Shown in pieces: positions 44,963-55,765 of a stretch of DNA of 64,000 nucleotides. The position numbers and the translations under genes were made by a program. The first letter of the stretch is position 1. Each line of letters begins with the position of its first letter. The DNA lies in contig JAJHTX010000011.1 in NCBI GenBank assembly GCA_032164295.1, positions 62,001 to 126,000 of the forward strand, written 5' to 3'. The notes under the pieces are model-generated. The model did no database searches and was not told where the DNA came from. It saw only the letters and a program-made list of their open reading frames with translations. The stretch comes from Inonotus obliquus (lineage: Eukaryota; Basidiomycota; Agaricomycetes; Hymenochaetales; Hymenochaetaceae).

Positions 44963-45024
44963 ATTGGGATCGCTTTGGTTATTAATCAGACTTAGTAATA
45001 GTGAATTATATTGCTTTTCTAACA

Positions 45025-46834
45025 CTTTGAAGTTTGGTCGGATCACGCTAATCTTCTCTATTTTAAGTCATCACAGAAACTGAACTACCATCAGGCGAGG
45101 TGGCGACTTGAACTAGCCAACTATGACTTCACCCTGGTCCATAAGGCAGGAACATCGATGGGCAAAGCTGATCTTCTGTTACGATGAGCGGATTACGATA
45201 AAGGTGAACATGATAATGAGAACGTCACTTTCATCAAAGAAGACTGGTTAGTATGAGGAGTGGTGCGGTCATTGCAGGAGGATGTGTTGGAAAAGGTATG
45301 GGAAGTGCAGCAGGAGGTGAAGAAGAGACCAAAGGGAGTAGTACTGAAGGATGGGTGGTTAAAGCTAGGAAACATCATCTTTGTGCCAAACAACGTGAAA
45401 GAGCTTGTGTTGAAGGAGTACCATGACTCACCAATGGCTGGGCATCCTGGGATGACAAAGACCGTCAACCTCATACGCCAAAAGTTCTGGTAGCCTACGA
45501 TGTTCTATGACATCTGTACTTACGTCAAAGGATGCAACAAGTGTCAAAGGACGAAGGCTACAAGGGCAATGAGAGCTAGGAGTCTGCACCCGAATGAAGT
45601 ACCTGACAAGCCATGGGAAATTGTCACTGTCAATTTAATCGGAGAACTACCAGAGTCAGAGGGATATAACGCTATCTGTATAATTGTCGATCGCTTCAGC
45701 AAACAGATACATGCAATACCAACTACGACAAAGCTGACAGCTGAAGGAATGGCTAGGATTTACAGGGATCATATCTTTCATCATCATGGACTACCACGCA
45801 AGATTATCCACGATAGAGGGACTCAGTTCGACATCAAGATGATGAAGAAATTGTACAAACTCCTACACATCAAAGGGAATCCATCGACAGCGTATCACCC
45901 GCAGACTGATGGACAGACTGAATGGGTTAATCAGGAACTGGAATAGTACCTCCACCTCTATGTGGACCATCGACAGTTGGATTGGGCGAACTGGTTGGCT
46001 ATGGCTGAATTCGCATACAACAACCAGGAACACTCAGTGACGAAGATGTCTATTTTCTTTGCAAATCTTGGCAGGAATCTAGGCGACTTCTTGGACATTG
46101 CGACATCATCCTCGAACATGGTTGCGAAAGACTTTGCAAAACAGATCAAGGAGACTCATGAGCTAGCCAAAGAAAACCTTTAGAAGGCTGCTGACGATAT
46201 GAAGAAGTACCATAACCGTCACATAGAAAAGTCAATAGAGTTCGTACCAGGAGATAAGGTATTTCTGGACGGATGGAATATCAAAATGACAAGGCCTACG
46301 AAGAAGATGGAGGACAAATGGTATGGACCTTACAAAATTGTTGAGAAGGTTGGAGCCAGCGCATACAGACTCAAGTTACCAAAGACGTGGAAAAAGATTC
46401 ACCCTGTTTTTAATGAAATCCTACTGAAACCTGCGGTCGAGCCCTCATTTGAATCTCAGAAGAAAGCACCTCCACCACCACCTGTTCTCGTTGATGAAGA
46501 AGAAGAATACGAGGTTGAAGGAATACTCGATTTACGACTGCATTGATGGAAGTTACAATACCTGGTAAAGTGGGTAGGATACGAAGAAGCAACCTGGCAA
46601 CCAGATTCGGACTTAGGAGACAATGCGAAGGAAGCTATTGACGAGTTCTACCGAAAACACCCAGGAGCCCCTCGTAAACTCACGATACCTCAATGGTCGT
46701 TACGTCAAATCTTTGTGTATACAGAACCTCCAGACCCAGTGAATAGTTGGAAAGGAAAACCCATAGTTACAATTGATGTGGAAGATCTACCCCTCCATGT
46801 AGATCCAGTTGATCAACCAGGACTACTGGCATAA
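45025..46834 (+). pseudogene. Ty3-2 pol, C-terminal half (RNase H end, integrase, chromodomain)
   Basis: The frame resumes at FEVWSDH and LNYHQARWRLELANYDF (RNase H), then integrase with HHCC finger (H-D-S-P-M-A-G-H-P, C-N-K-C), second Asp in HDRGTQF, Glu region QTEWVNQELE, and a chromodomain (YEVEGILDLR, YLVKWVGY), ending GLLA at TAA 46832-46834. Stops interrupt it after LLLR, WLV, KFW, QELE, KENL and DLRLH; they fit CGA->TGA, CAG->TAG and TGG->TAG. The first catalytic Asp is replaced by Asn (VTVNLIGELP, codon at 45632-45634). It encodes no active enzyme. Confidence 0.9.
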
Positions 46835-46871
46835 ACGTTGGTTAGGACGCCCAACCTTGAAGGGGGGGTGA

Positions 46872-47430
46872 TGTAAGAACACTTTTCCTTTTTCGTCTTT
46901 TCTTATTTTTTGTATTCTATTATATTACTAAATTCCTTTCATTACTAATACCTTATGACTCCCTCCGCCCCATCTCAATATATTACTAATACTGCATTAC
47001 TAATTCCGCCCCAACCCCGACAATGCTTACTCACCCTTACTCATTCTTGCTGACTCGTCGGGCCCCGTTGCTTGTTTGGGTATATTGTTATGCTGCTGCA
47101 CAGCACCTTCTTAGAGTAATACCTTTCCACAATCCAGGTGTATATAAGTAGATAGATCTTGTCTTGTCTTCCCCACTCGACTCTTCTACTTACCACCACG
47201 ATGTCTTAGGTATTCCTCTCTTGTACTTACTTAGTTTATTCAATCTACTTACCACCACGACATCTTAGTCGTATACTGTTCCTAGACGTGTGCATTACTC
47301 AAGGTTCATCACCTTAGACGTACGTCGCTGACAACTGTGTACTCTCCCCAAGACGCAGTAGAGGTTGTCACTAGACGACCTTTATGAGAACAGGCCTCGA
47401 ACGTGCACCGCCACCTCATCCGTCCTAACA
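46872..47430 (+). repeat. Ty3-2 3' LTR
   Basis: 559 bp, TGTAAGAACAC...CCGTCCTAACA, uninterrupted. Confidence 0.95.
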
Positions 47431-47435
47431 GTTAC

Positions 47436-48193
47436 CAATAACTCGATATAAGACAATTTTCTGATTATGTGTCTCCATTTAGGAGGTAAATAGTTCCCTG
47501 ATCTACATGGAATCGACAAGAATACCTGACTACTCGAATGATCAAGCATTTCTCACCGGACTACCTCATTGTTATTATAACTTTGACAGAATGAGTCACT
47601 GCGTACTCTTCGTATAAGCAGGCCACACCATCCTCTTCAGCACATCTCAGGAAAGCCATGAGTGGCTAGGTTCTGTGGAGGCTATTCTTGATAGTCGAGT
47701 CAGGTTATTGGCTGCACTTTACATCTCTTTCCTGGCATAGCTGCTTCAGTTATGTAGGAGTTGTGACATGAAGTTCAATACACTCAGGTTAGTTGCTATG
47801 ATCTGGCTTTGATTCCAGTCTCTGCACACTTCGAATTGTAGCCAAACTGTGGATGCTTCAGTGTTTCAAAGAGGAAGCCACAACTGTCTGCACCAATGGT
47901 TTGGACACGGCTCTTATCAGTGATATTTAAGTACAATACATTCACAAGTGGGTGCCAGAGCCTGCCCTTCCACAACCTTCTAATTGGACTCACTCCTTTG
48001 AACACCTTGTGATGTAATGTCACGATTACACTTGTTACAAATGATTTGCCGAGTGATCTAATTATGGCAATATGTCGATCATTTTTCTAGTCACACTTTG
48101 TGAGTTTTATGTGATATTAATTGATTGAAGAGTCATTTCATTCTGAAACTTGGCACATATATAGCCAAAGTAGCATGGTCTAAGAATACGTAC
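47436..48193. other. No gene recognised
   Basis: Unassigned AT-rich DNA between Ty3-2 and the first large palindrome; one short minus frame (47796-48023) has no recognisable domain. Confidence 0.4.
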
Positions 48194-49275
48194 TACAGCC
48201 ATTTGCAGAGGTATTGTCACACCATGATTTTGCTATTTTCGGCACCTCAAATCTCTTAAGATACAAACCTCACTATATCTCCACGAACACTTGACCGTTT
48301 CACGTCATTTAAGTTGCTAAACTCATATCGTAATTATGCCATCCACACTGTAACAAATCCGAGTGGAATTGGTGAAGAATTGACCCTGAAATGGTACAAA
48401 ATGCTGTTTTTTTGTGCTTTTGTCTTCTACATTTTTTTCTGTACTCAATTTTGGGTCTACAGCACCCATGAATGTCTCAGAATGCTCATATAGATTAGCT
48501 GTGAATTTAGAGACTGAATTTGAGATGTATTGTGCGCTGTGTGTGCTGACCTGGGCCATGCCTGAAATATAGAAATCTCCCCTTTCACTCTCAGCTCCTC
48601 ATGCCTCAGGACAAACCAACTGAGGCCAAATTCATACATGTAAATTCACTTTGAGTGTCTTGAAAGAGGATTGAGTGCTTCTCAAGGCTGCTGTACATGA
48701 TGATAAGAAGAATGGGGTGGAAGAGGCTGGGCATATGCTCAATTCTCCCTGCCCTTTACCAACCTTCTAATCCAAGCATGAGCACTAGGAAGGGCTCAGA
48801 TAGCTTTCAATGCACTCAAAGTGAATTTACATGTATGAATTTGGCCTCAGTTGGTTTGTCCTGAGGCATGAGGAGCTGAGAGTGAAAGGGGAGATTTCTA
48901 TATTTCAGGCATGGCCCAGGTCAGCACACACAGCGCACAATACATCTCAAATTCAGTCTCTAAATTCACAGCTAATCTATATGAGCATTCTGAGACATTC
49001 ATGGGTGCTGTAGACCCAAAATTGAGTACAGAAAAAAATGTGGAAGACAAAAGCATAAAAAGTAGCATTTTGCACCATTTCGGGATCCATTCTTCACCAA
49101 TTCTGCTCAGATTTGTTACAGTGTGGACGGCACGATTGCAACATGAGTTTAGCAACTTAGATGACATGAAACGGTCAAGTTTGTATGGAGATATGGCAAG
49201 GTTTGTATTTTGAGAGATTTGAATTACCAAAAATAGCAAAATCATGATATGACAATATCTCTGCAAATGACTGTA
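48194..49275. repeat. Large palindrome 1 (two ~470-bp arms)
   Basis: Arms 48194-48666 and 48804-49275 are close inverse copies, separated by about 137 bp. The same short frames appear once on each strand (for example MYEFGLSWFVLRHEEL at both 48457-48639 and 48831-49013), which shows the symmetry directly. It fits a foldback-like element or a non-autonomous transposon with very long TIRs. Confidence 0.85.
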
Positions 49276-49591
49276 ATCTGCCTGAGTAGAGACCCAGAGC
49301 ATCTGCAGGATGACCTGGTTTAGATCCAGCTCTAGGAATTACACCAAGATTCAACAGTAAATGTTTTTTCTAAACCCAGAATTTTGCTCAATTTTTCTAA
49401 GAGTTCACATATGTACTAACACAGTTATTTATGACATTCTGATATTTTTTTGAGGTGAGAAATGAAGAATTGGGTGAGAAAAGCCTAGGTATTCAAAGAA
49501 ACAGTCCTGTTTAAAGGATGCATCTTTGACTGTATGTGAAGCAGATAAGAATGACAAGCGGGCACGAAAGAAAATTCTGAATGGCACAATG

Positions 49592-50690
49592 GTTAGTTAC
49601 AGAGAAATGCAGAATAATTTGAACATGTGACTTTTTCCATTTTCAGCCCCTCCAGTACCTCAGAACACAAAATAAATCATATTTCACTCAATTCTTGATC
49701 TTTTCGTATCATCTAAGTTGCTAAATTCATGCCTCAATCGTGCTGTCCAAACTGTAATAAACCTAAGCAAACTTGATCAAGAATTGACTCCAAAATGGTG
49801 CAAAATGATGTTTTTTCATGTATTTCTCATGTACATTTTTTCCTGCACTCAATTCTGGGTCTGTAGCACCTACAAGTGTCTCAGAATGCTCAGATGAAAT
49901 AACTGTAAATTTAGAGACTATATTTGAGATGTATATTAAGCTGTAAGTATCAGTCTGAGGCATGTCTGAAAAGCAGAAATACCTCCTCATCTCTCAAGCT
50001 CCCCATGCCCCAAGAAGAAATATCCGAGGCCAATTTCATACATGTAAATTCATTCCAGGCCTATTGAAAGTGATTTGACCACTTCTCATGTCTTCTATGA
50101 GGATTGGTGCATTGTTTGAGGTGGGGGAGACAGAGCATATGCACCATGCTTCCTTGCCTTTTCCTAGCTTCCCAATATATCCATTTACTCTGAGAAAGGC
50201 TTATATACAGTTGAATATACTCTAAAAAAGTTTTCATGCATGAATTTGGCTTTAGATACTTTTTCCAGGACATGGGGAGCTTGGGAGATGAGAGGGTATT
50301 TCTGCTTTTCAGACATGCCTCAGACTGATACTTACAGCTTAATATACATCTCAAATACAGTCTCTAAATTTACAGTTATTCCATCTGAGCATTCTGAGAC
50401 ACTTGTAGGTGCTACAGACCCAGAATTGAGTGCAGGAAAAAATGTACATGAGGAATACATGAAAAAACATCATTTTGCACCGTTTCAGGGTCAATTCTTG
50501 ATCAAGTTTGCTCGGGTTTATTACAGTTTGGACAGCATAATTGAGGCATGAATTTAGCAACTTAGATGACATAAAACAGTCAAGGTTTGGTGAAGATATG
50601 AGGTGGTTTGTGTTGGGAGTTGCTGAAAATGCTGAAAATAGAAAAAATCACGTGTCCGAATTATTCTACATCTCTCTGTAAGTGCTAACA
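49592..50690. repeat. Large palindrome 2, diverged relative of palindrome 1
   Basis: Arms about 49592-50058 and 50227-50690 with about 170 bp between them. The arms share phrases with palindrome 1 (TCTCAGAATGCTCA, ATTTGAGATGTAT, AGTTGCTAAA), so both derive from one ancestral unit. No coding capacity. Confidence 0.75.
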
Positions 50691-51541
50691 ATCGTAGGGC
50701 TTGAGAGGAAACTGATTTGACCTGTTGGAAACTAGTTTCCCCCCTAGAAAATAAGGCAGCGCAGGTTTGCAACATGTGGAAACCTGTGGGAATGTGTACA
50801 TAAGCTCCCAAAAAGGATATTTATCAGTGATCCACAGGTGCACATGTCAATGACTACATTGAGGGAGCTTATAGGGACTGGCAATCCTAAAGGTTCCCAT
50901 GTGATGGATTTTTTCAGTCGGAGCTAAAGTACCTTCCAAATACAGTAACTTATGCTGATCTCTCTCTGTCGCACTTTTCAATTTGCCACAATAGAGCCTA
51001 TAAAAGGTAGAAAGTGCAAATTGAGCTTGCATAAAGCTTCCACAGGTGCTAATACATGTACAACAGAGTTTTATAGCTTAATATATGCATGGTAGATGTC
51101 ATGGCAGCTAGTTGAAGGCCGGAGGCAAAAGTTTCAACTGTAAATTGAGTGAGTTGATCACCAGTTAACCTGTGGGAACACACACATCACTGTTCTTCAC
51201 TATAGCATTTATGCAAATTTCCCTTAGATTCTTTGAGTACTTAGCCTTCCACAGCTTAAATCTTGCTTGTTTAAATTTACAGTATATATTTTCTCATTGA
51301 TTTCTTGAATTGTATTAAAAAAAATTTAATTGGTCATTTCTAGTTTCTGAGATATGGGAAAAAAAGTGCCATATCTTGTCCAATGTTTTATAGGATTTTT
51401 TTATATCCACATATTTAGAATCTTGTAGTGTGAATACATATATTTCACATTTTTCAGATACAATCTATGTGCTGTAGATGATGTTGCACCTCAATGAAGG
51501 CTGGATTCAAAAAGTGCGACACACACTGATCATTGGCATGG
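50691..51541. other. No gene recognised
   Basis: AT-rich sequence between palindrome 2 and the right copy of element C; no supported frame. Confidence 0.4.
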
Positions 51542-53312
51542 CGCTGTCATGCTGAAAGTGTATTTAAAATTGAGTATTGTCTACGCAATCAAATATCACT
51601 TCCACTGAGTCAATCGGACTGTTCTGCAGTCAGATAATCTTTCCAGTTGTTCGTTAGGCTTGGGAGGGTTCCTATTTAGTAAAATTCAGCTAATAAAGGG
51701 TTGATCGAGATGGTAAATAAAACTGGTCTGGTATTGAAACTTAGGTAATTCCCACCGGTGTGGAAATAAAAGTATGCAAGGACGGATTGCGGGATTACGT
51801 AAATATCCTAGGCGGCTCTAGGACTGAATTGAACCACCTGTGTGGCTCTGGTACACGAAGACATTGACTGTGGGACTACGTAAATGTGCCTAGACAACTC
51901 TAGGGCTGACTGCGTAATTATTCCTAGATGGCTCTAGGATCGACTTAACCACCGGTGTGGTTTACTTAGACTGAGATGTTGAGATAGACTTAGAAGTAAC
52001 TTAGAACTTAGCAGTTCCAAGCCTTGAGCTTATAAATCACACACAAATAAATCCCCTTAGAGGGTGCACTAATGACTCTGAGAGACACACCGCTGTGTTC
52101 TCAGAAGACTATTATTGTTCTTAAGAGAGATTGTTCACAAGAGTATGGTTTGTAAAGAAATGATTCTAAGGAGTGTGTTCCTTAGTAGTGTGTTATTCTC
52201 ATGAGGGCCAAAATGCCTCTCCTTTTATGCTACTACAGGGGTGGCTGTGCTACATGAGTGAGTCATTTCTATCTACCTAAATTTAGAAGAAAAAATAGTA
52301 TATATTGAAGTTTGAATGAAATATAACTCAGAACTATTCATCTCATCTCAGTTGCGACTCATAAGTCAGGTACTATCTCAGTTGTGACTCATTATGACTC
52401 ATAGTGACTCATAGTGGTCAGGTGTGAGCCAGAATGCATCATACAACACTGAATGACTCAATTTGACTCATACTGACTCGCATTGACTCATTCTGACTTG
52501 TATTGACTCATACACATAGATCCTGCTACATTACCAATTTATTTGAGAGAAGCTTAGTGTTTCACCTTTACTTGTCCCAATTTGGAAGGTATTTCTCACC
52601 ATTCTGTAAATGGTTTAATGAGTACATCTAGCGTTTCAGATATAGTTTACTAAAACTCGCTTATTCTCAACCATAGAGTCTGCAATTGTATGCGACTTCT
52701 GTGCCTCTCTTAGCACATTTCTCTACTGTATGAGACATTAAATACTTTGATCGGAGACCTTCTCAATACTACTTTCCTCAAGCTTCACTTTTTAAGCAAA
52801 TTTATATTAATTATTGCCGATAAGTGAAAGTACATCTCATCATTAACTGTCATGAGGCTGCAACATGCTCGCTTTATCCATCATCTGCGTCTTCTCTTGC
52901 ATCGTCTTCTGGCCTATTGTTCACCAAGTAACTCTGATGGACGCATAGAACAAATCAGGTATGAATTCTATTGTTTGATTGTTTGGGTAAAATACCTGAT
53001 GTTCCTTTATTTAGAATATGGGTTGAAACGACTATTTGTCAAGAAATTGAATGGGTAGATCGAGTCGTTGAATTGCGTCTTGTCTATAGAGTGTCTAAGT
53101 GAGTATGGTTACTTGTTTCTTTGGGTGACATTATCTCAAGTACCATTAGACTTGTTAAGTATGATGCTTTGTGAAAGGAATGGCTTAACGTGCTTTTATG
53201 ATATCTAATGTTACAATGTGAAGCGATATTTAGTATGTCTGCTGTTGAGTGTTCGTCATGAGGTCCAATAAAGGAATTAGTTATTATGTAATGAATTTAT
53301 GGCCTGACAGCG
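51542..53312 (+). mobile_element. Element C, right copy: 1.77-kb non-coding TIR element
   Basis: Ends CGCTGTCATGCTG and GGCCTGACAGCG form an 8-bp perfect terminal inverted repeat. Possible 8-bp target duplication TGGCATGG (51534-51541) / TGGCAAGC (53313-53320), 6 of 8 identical, which would suit hAT-like or similar superfamilies. It is inverted relative to the copy at 29817-33328. A dense cluster of TGACTCA words occupies about 52,255-52,515. No coding frame of note. Confidence 0.75.
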
Positions 53313-53377
53313 TGGCAAGCCTTGTGGGAACACACGCGTCAACCTTTCGGATCAGAGCATATGTTTCAAGTCACGTA

Positions 53378-54611
53378 CAGTCACATGACAAAAGTTTTGT
53401 CGTGTCCACGTCACAATACAACCACTCTTTACCTTATACCACAATAACCACTAACTCAATCATGCCCAAACAACTTGGATCCTCTAACACTACTCCTACT
53501 CAATGTGCTGCTATACTTAATCTTTGCCAAACTCAACTCCCTCGTGAGAAAATTGCAAAAGCATTCAATTGCACTGTTTGTACCATACAGCGCATTCTCA
53601 AGAACCATGCCGAGCGAGGCCATGTCGGTGATCTACCCAGGAGCGGACGTCCACACAAGATTGGTGACAGGGGGTTACGTTATCTGTAGCGCTCTCTTGA
53701 TGGCAACAGACGTCAAACACTTGTTGACATCGCCCAAAATCTTAATGCTGGTGCACTCAAACCCATTGCCCCCAGGACTGTCCAGAGGTCCTTACATCAT
53801 GATTTGGGGATGTTCTCACGCCATGCATACAAGAAACCATTTCTAACTGACAAACACAAGAAGAGGAGGCTGGAGTGGGGGGAGGCTGCAATTGATCATG
53901 GGGAGGAGGAGTGGCATAGGGTGATCTGGACAGATGAATCCTCAGTTAAGCTTGGAAAGCACTCAAAGGCCCCTCTGGTATGGCGTCGCACCGAGGAGGC
54001 ATTCGATGAGAAGTGCCTGGCAGCCACTTTCAAGTCAGGAAGGACAAGTGTCATGGTTTAGGGGTGTATTGCATATAACAAGAAGGGCCCACTCATATTT
54101 ATCCTCAAGGACAGGAGAAAGGGTGTGGATTATGTTGATTTGGTTATGGCAGGACCCCTCTGGGACTTTTATGCAGAGCTGTATGAGGAGAGGGGGGTTG
54201 CAAAGGTGATGGAAGATGGGGCACCAGTTCACAGATGCAAGGTGGCACAAGAGTTTAGGGATACCAACTCAATGGAGAGGTTCCCCCACCCAGCTTAGTC
54301 ACCAGACATAAACCCTATTGAACATGTTTGGTATCTGACGAAAATTGCAATTAACAAGAGGCCAGTTAGGCCTAGAAATGAGGAGGAGTTGAAGAGGGCA
54401 CTTTTGGAGGAGTGGGAAAAGATTGACATTAAAGTAATTAATAAACTCATAGATAGCATGCCTAGACGTGTTGAACAGTTGGTGGAGGTCAGGAGAGCAT
54501 CTACTAAATACTAATTAGATGAATTTTTATTTTGTTGTGGAGTAATGCTATTCAAAAGTCTACGGTACAAAGTGAAAAATGTGACGCGACAAAACTTTTG
54601 TCATGTGACTG
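53378..54611 (+). mobile_element. Tc1/mariner element with complete TIRs
   Basis: 1,234 bp; inverted ends CAGTCACATGACAAAAGTTT, with the match continuing to TTGTCG, flanked by TA at 53376-53377 and 54612-54613. It contains one transposase pseudogene filling most of the element. Confidence 0.93.
53462..54513 (+). pseudogene. Tc1-type transposase, three nonsense codons
   Basis: One register from MPKQLGSSNTTPTQ to the stop after RRASTKY. N-terminal paired-like helix-turn-helix (ILNLCQTQLPREKIAKAF, TVCTIQRILKNH) with a GRPHKI basic hook, a second HTH, then DDE core: VIWTDESSVKLG (Asp), VMEDGAPVHRCK (Asp), SPDINPIEHVW (Glu). TAG codons at 53687-53689, 54059-54061 and 54296-54298 stand where Gln, Trp (in the conserved VMVWGCI phrase) and Gln are expected. 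There is no frameshift, so the copy is relatively young but inactive. Confidence 0.92.
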
Positions 54612-54613
54612 TA

Positions 54614-55765
54614 CTGGCGACGTATGGCTCAGTCCTAAACACAAGTCGTAGCCCGTCACTATGTACTCCTCAAGTCTGTCTCCTCTTTTTATACTAGTGT
54701 AGGATATCATGGACCCATCGCGTACCATAACGGATGTATCAGTCCCGCGACCCAATGTCCTCACCCAGACGAGTGAGCCACTCTTGCAAGCACTGGCAGC
54801 CGTCTCTATCAGCATCCTGAACACCGCAAATGGCCGGGTAGACTAACTATTAGATGTCCCTACAAGTTGGCGAAGTTAGTGCTGAAGGAAGGCCGGAAAG
54901 CTTGGAGAGTGCACCACCCATGGACTATCAACAGGACCTCAGTAGAGACGGGCTACGATGCCACCATCAAGAGTTGCCGGCAGATGAAGCCTGGCCAGAA
55001 GACGTACCTATGTGGGAGAAGAACTAGCATGGAAAGCGCCTCAATAGGATCCGATAAGTTCGTGCGAAAGACCACTGGACGCGGCGATGCGTTATTTCAC
55101 CTGGATTCGGTGAAGAAACAGTTTGCGGACAGTACTAGTCCAAGCGTGTAGAACACGTTTCTGGATATCATGAAAGACTTCAAGAACCAAAAGTGACCTC
55201 TCTCTGCCGTTGTATGCTTGATGATTGGTCTAACCTGTCTGCAGCATTGACACCCCTTCTGTGATTCAACGTATTTCGTCGCTCTATGCCTCCATCTGCA
55301 AGACTTGCTAGTCTGACTCGGACACGATGAGATTTCCAAAGACCTTCTAGCAAGATCGGGCCGCTCACCTCCTCAGAGCTCATACGGAGTTATTTCACAA
55401 AGCATCTGTTATATGCTTGGCTGGCCCGACAGGGGACAGATATGCTCTGCCACGTCCGAGTGACTTCGAGATAGAAAGATTCCTATCACAATGAGAAGAT
55501 GCCCAGAAATTTGTTTGCGTTGACCTAGCGGGCTGCGTCCAGCATAGCGAGACTACATACGTACATATCGATAAATCTCTCAGATCCTCTTCGCTCTGGC
55601 GGAAAAAACAATGAAGTGATGGAAACTGAACTGTATAAGCCACTACGGCTACGGCCGGAGGATTTAGTCATGGTGCTCTTTGGCTGGCTGTGGCTGCTAG
55701 TTCGGTATTTAATTCATTTTTGAGCTCTCCGCTCTTCACTCTCTACCTCCCTCATCCCCACCACC
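54614..55765. other. Intergenic; one doubtful frame
   Basis: Contains a 94-codon + frame (54867-55151, MAKLVLKEGRKAWRV) and short minus frames; none has a recognisable domain. The last ~150 bp before 55766 are C/T-rich (CTCTACCTCCCTCATCCCCACC) and likely form the promoter and leader of the F-box-like gene. Confidence 0.4.

Larger units (their letters stand above)
41833..45024 (-). mobile_element. LTR-B copy 2, containing LTR-A copy 3
   Basis: It starts TGTTAATTTGGAGG and ends TTTTCTAACA on +, the inverse of copy 1. After removing LTR-A copy 3 and its 5-bp duplication, its length is 1,621 bp, identical to copy 1. The flanks are CTACC on the left and CTTTG on the right, so there is no target duplication, and the Ty3-2 sequence on the two sides is not contiguous. 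Confidence 0.88.
33479..47430 (+). mobile_element. Ty3-2: Ty3/gypsy chromovirus swollen by nested insertions
   Basis: The outer LTRs are 33479-39607 (5', split by a transposon) and 46872-47430 (3'). Target duplication GTTAC lies at 33474-33478 and 47431-47435. Removing the transposon gives a 5' LTR of 559 bp, exactly the length of the 3' LTR, and the differences seen are C/T transitions. Internal DNA holds gag (about 40300-41695), the start of pol up to 41832, LTR-B copy 2 (41833-45024), then RNase H, integrase and chromodomain (45025-46834). The polypurine tract GAAGGGGGGGTGA precedes the 3' LTR. Protease, reverse transcriptase and the first part of RNase H (about 1.8 kb in Ty3-1) are missing. 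Confidence 0.93.
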
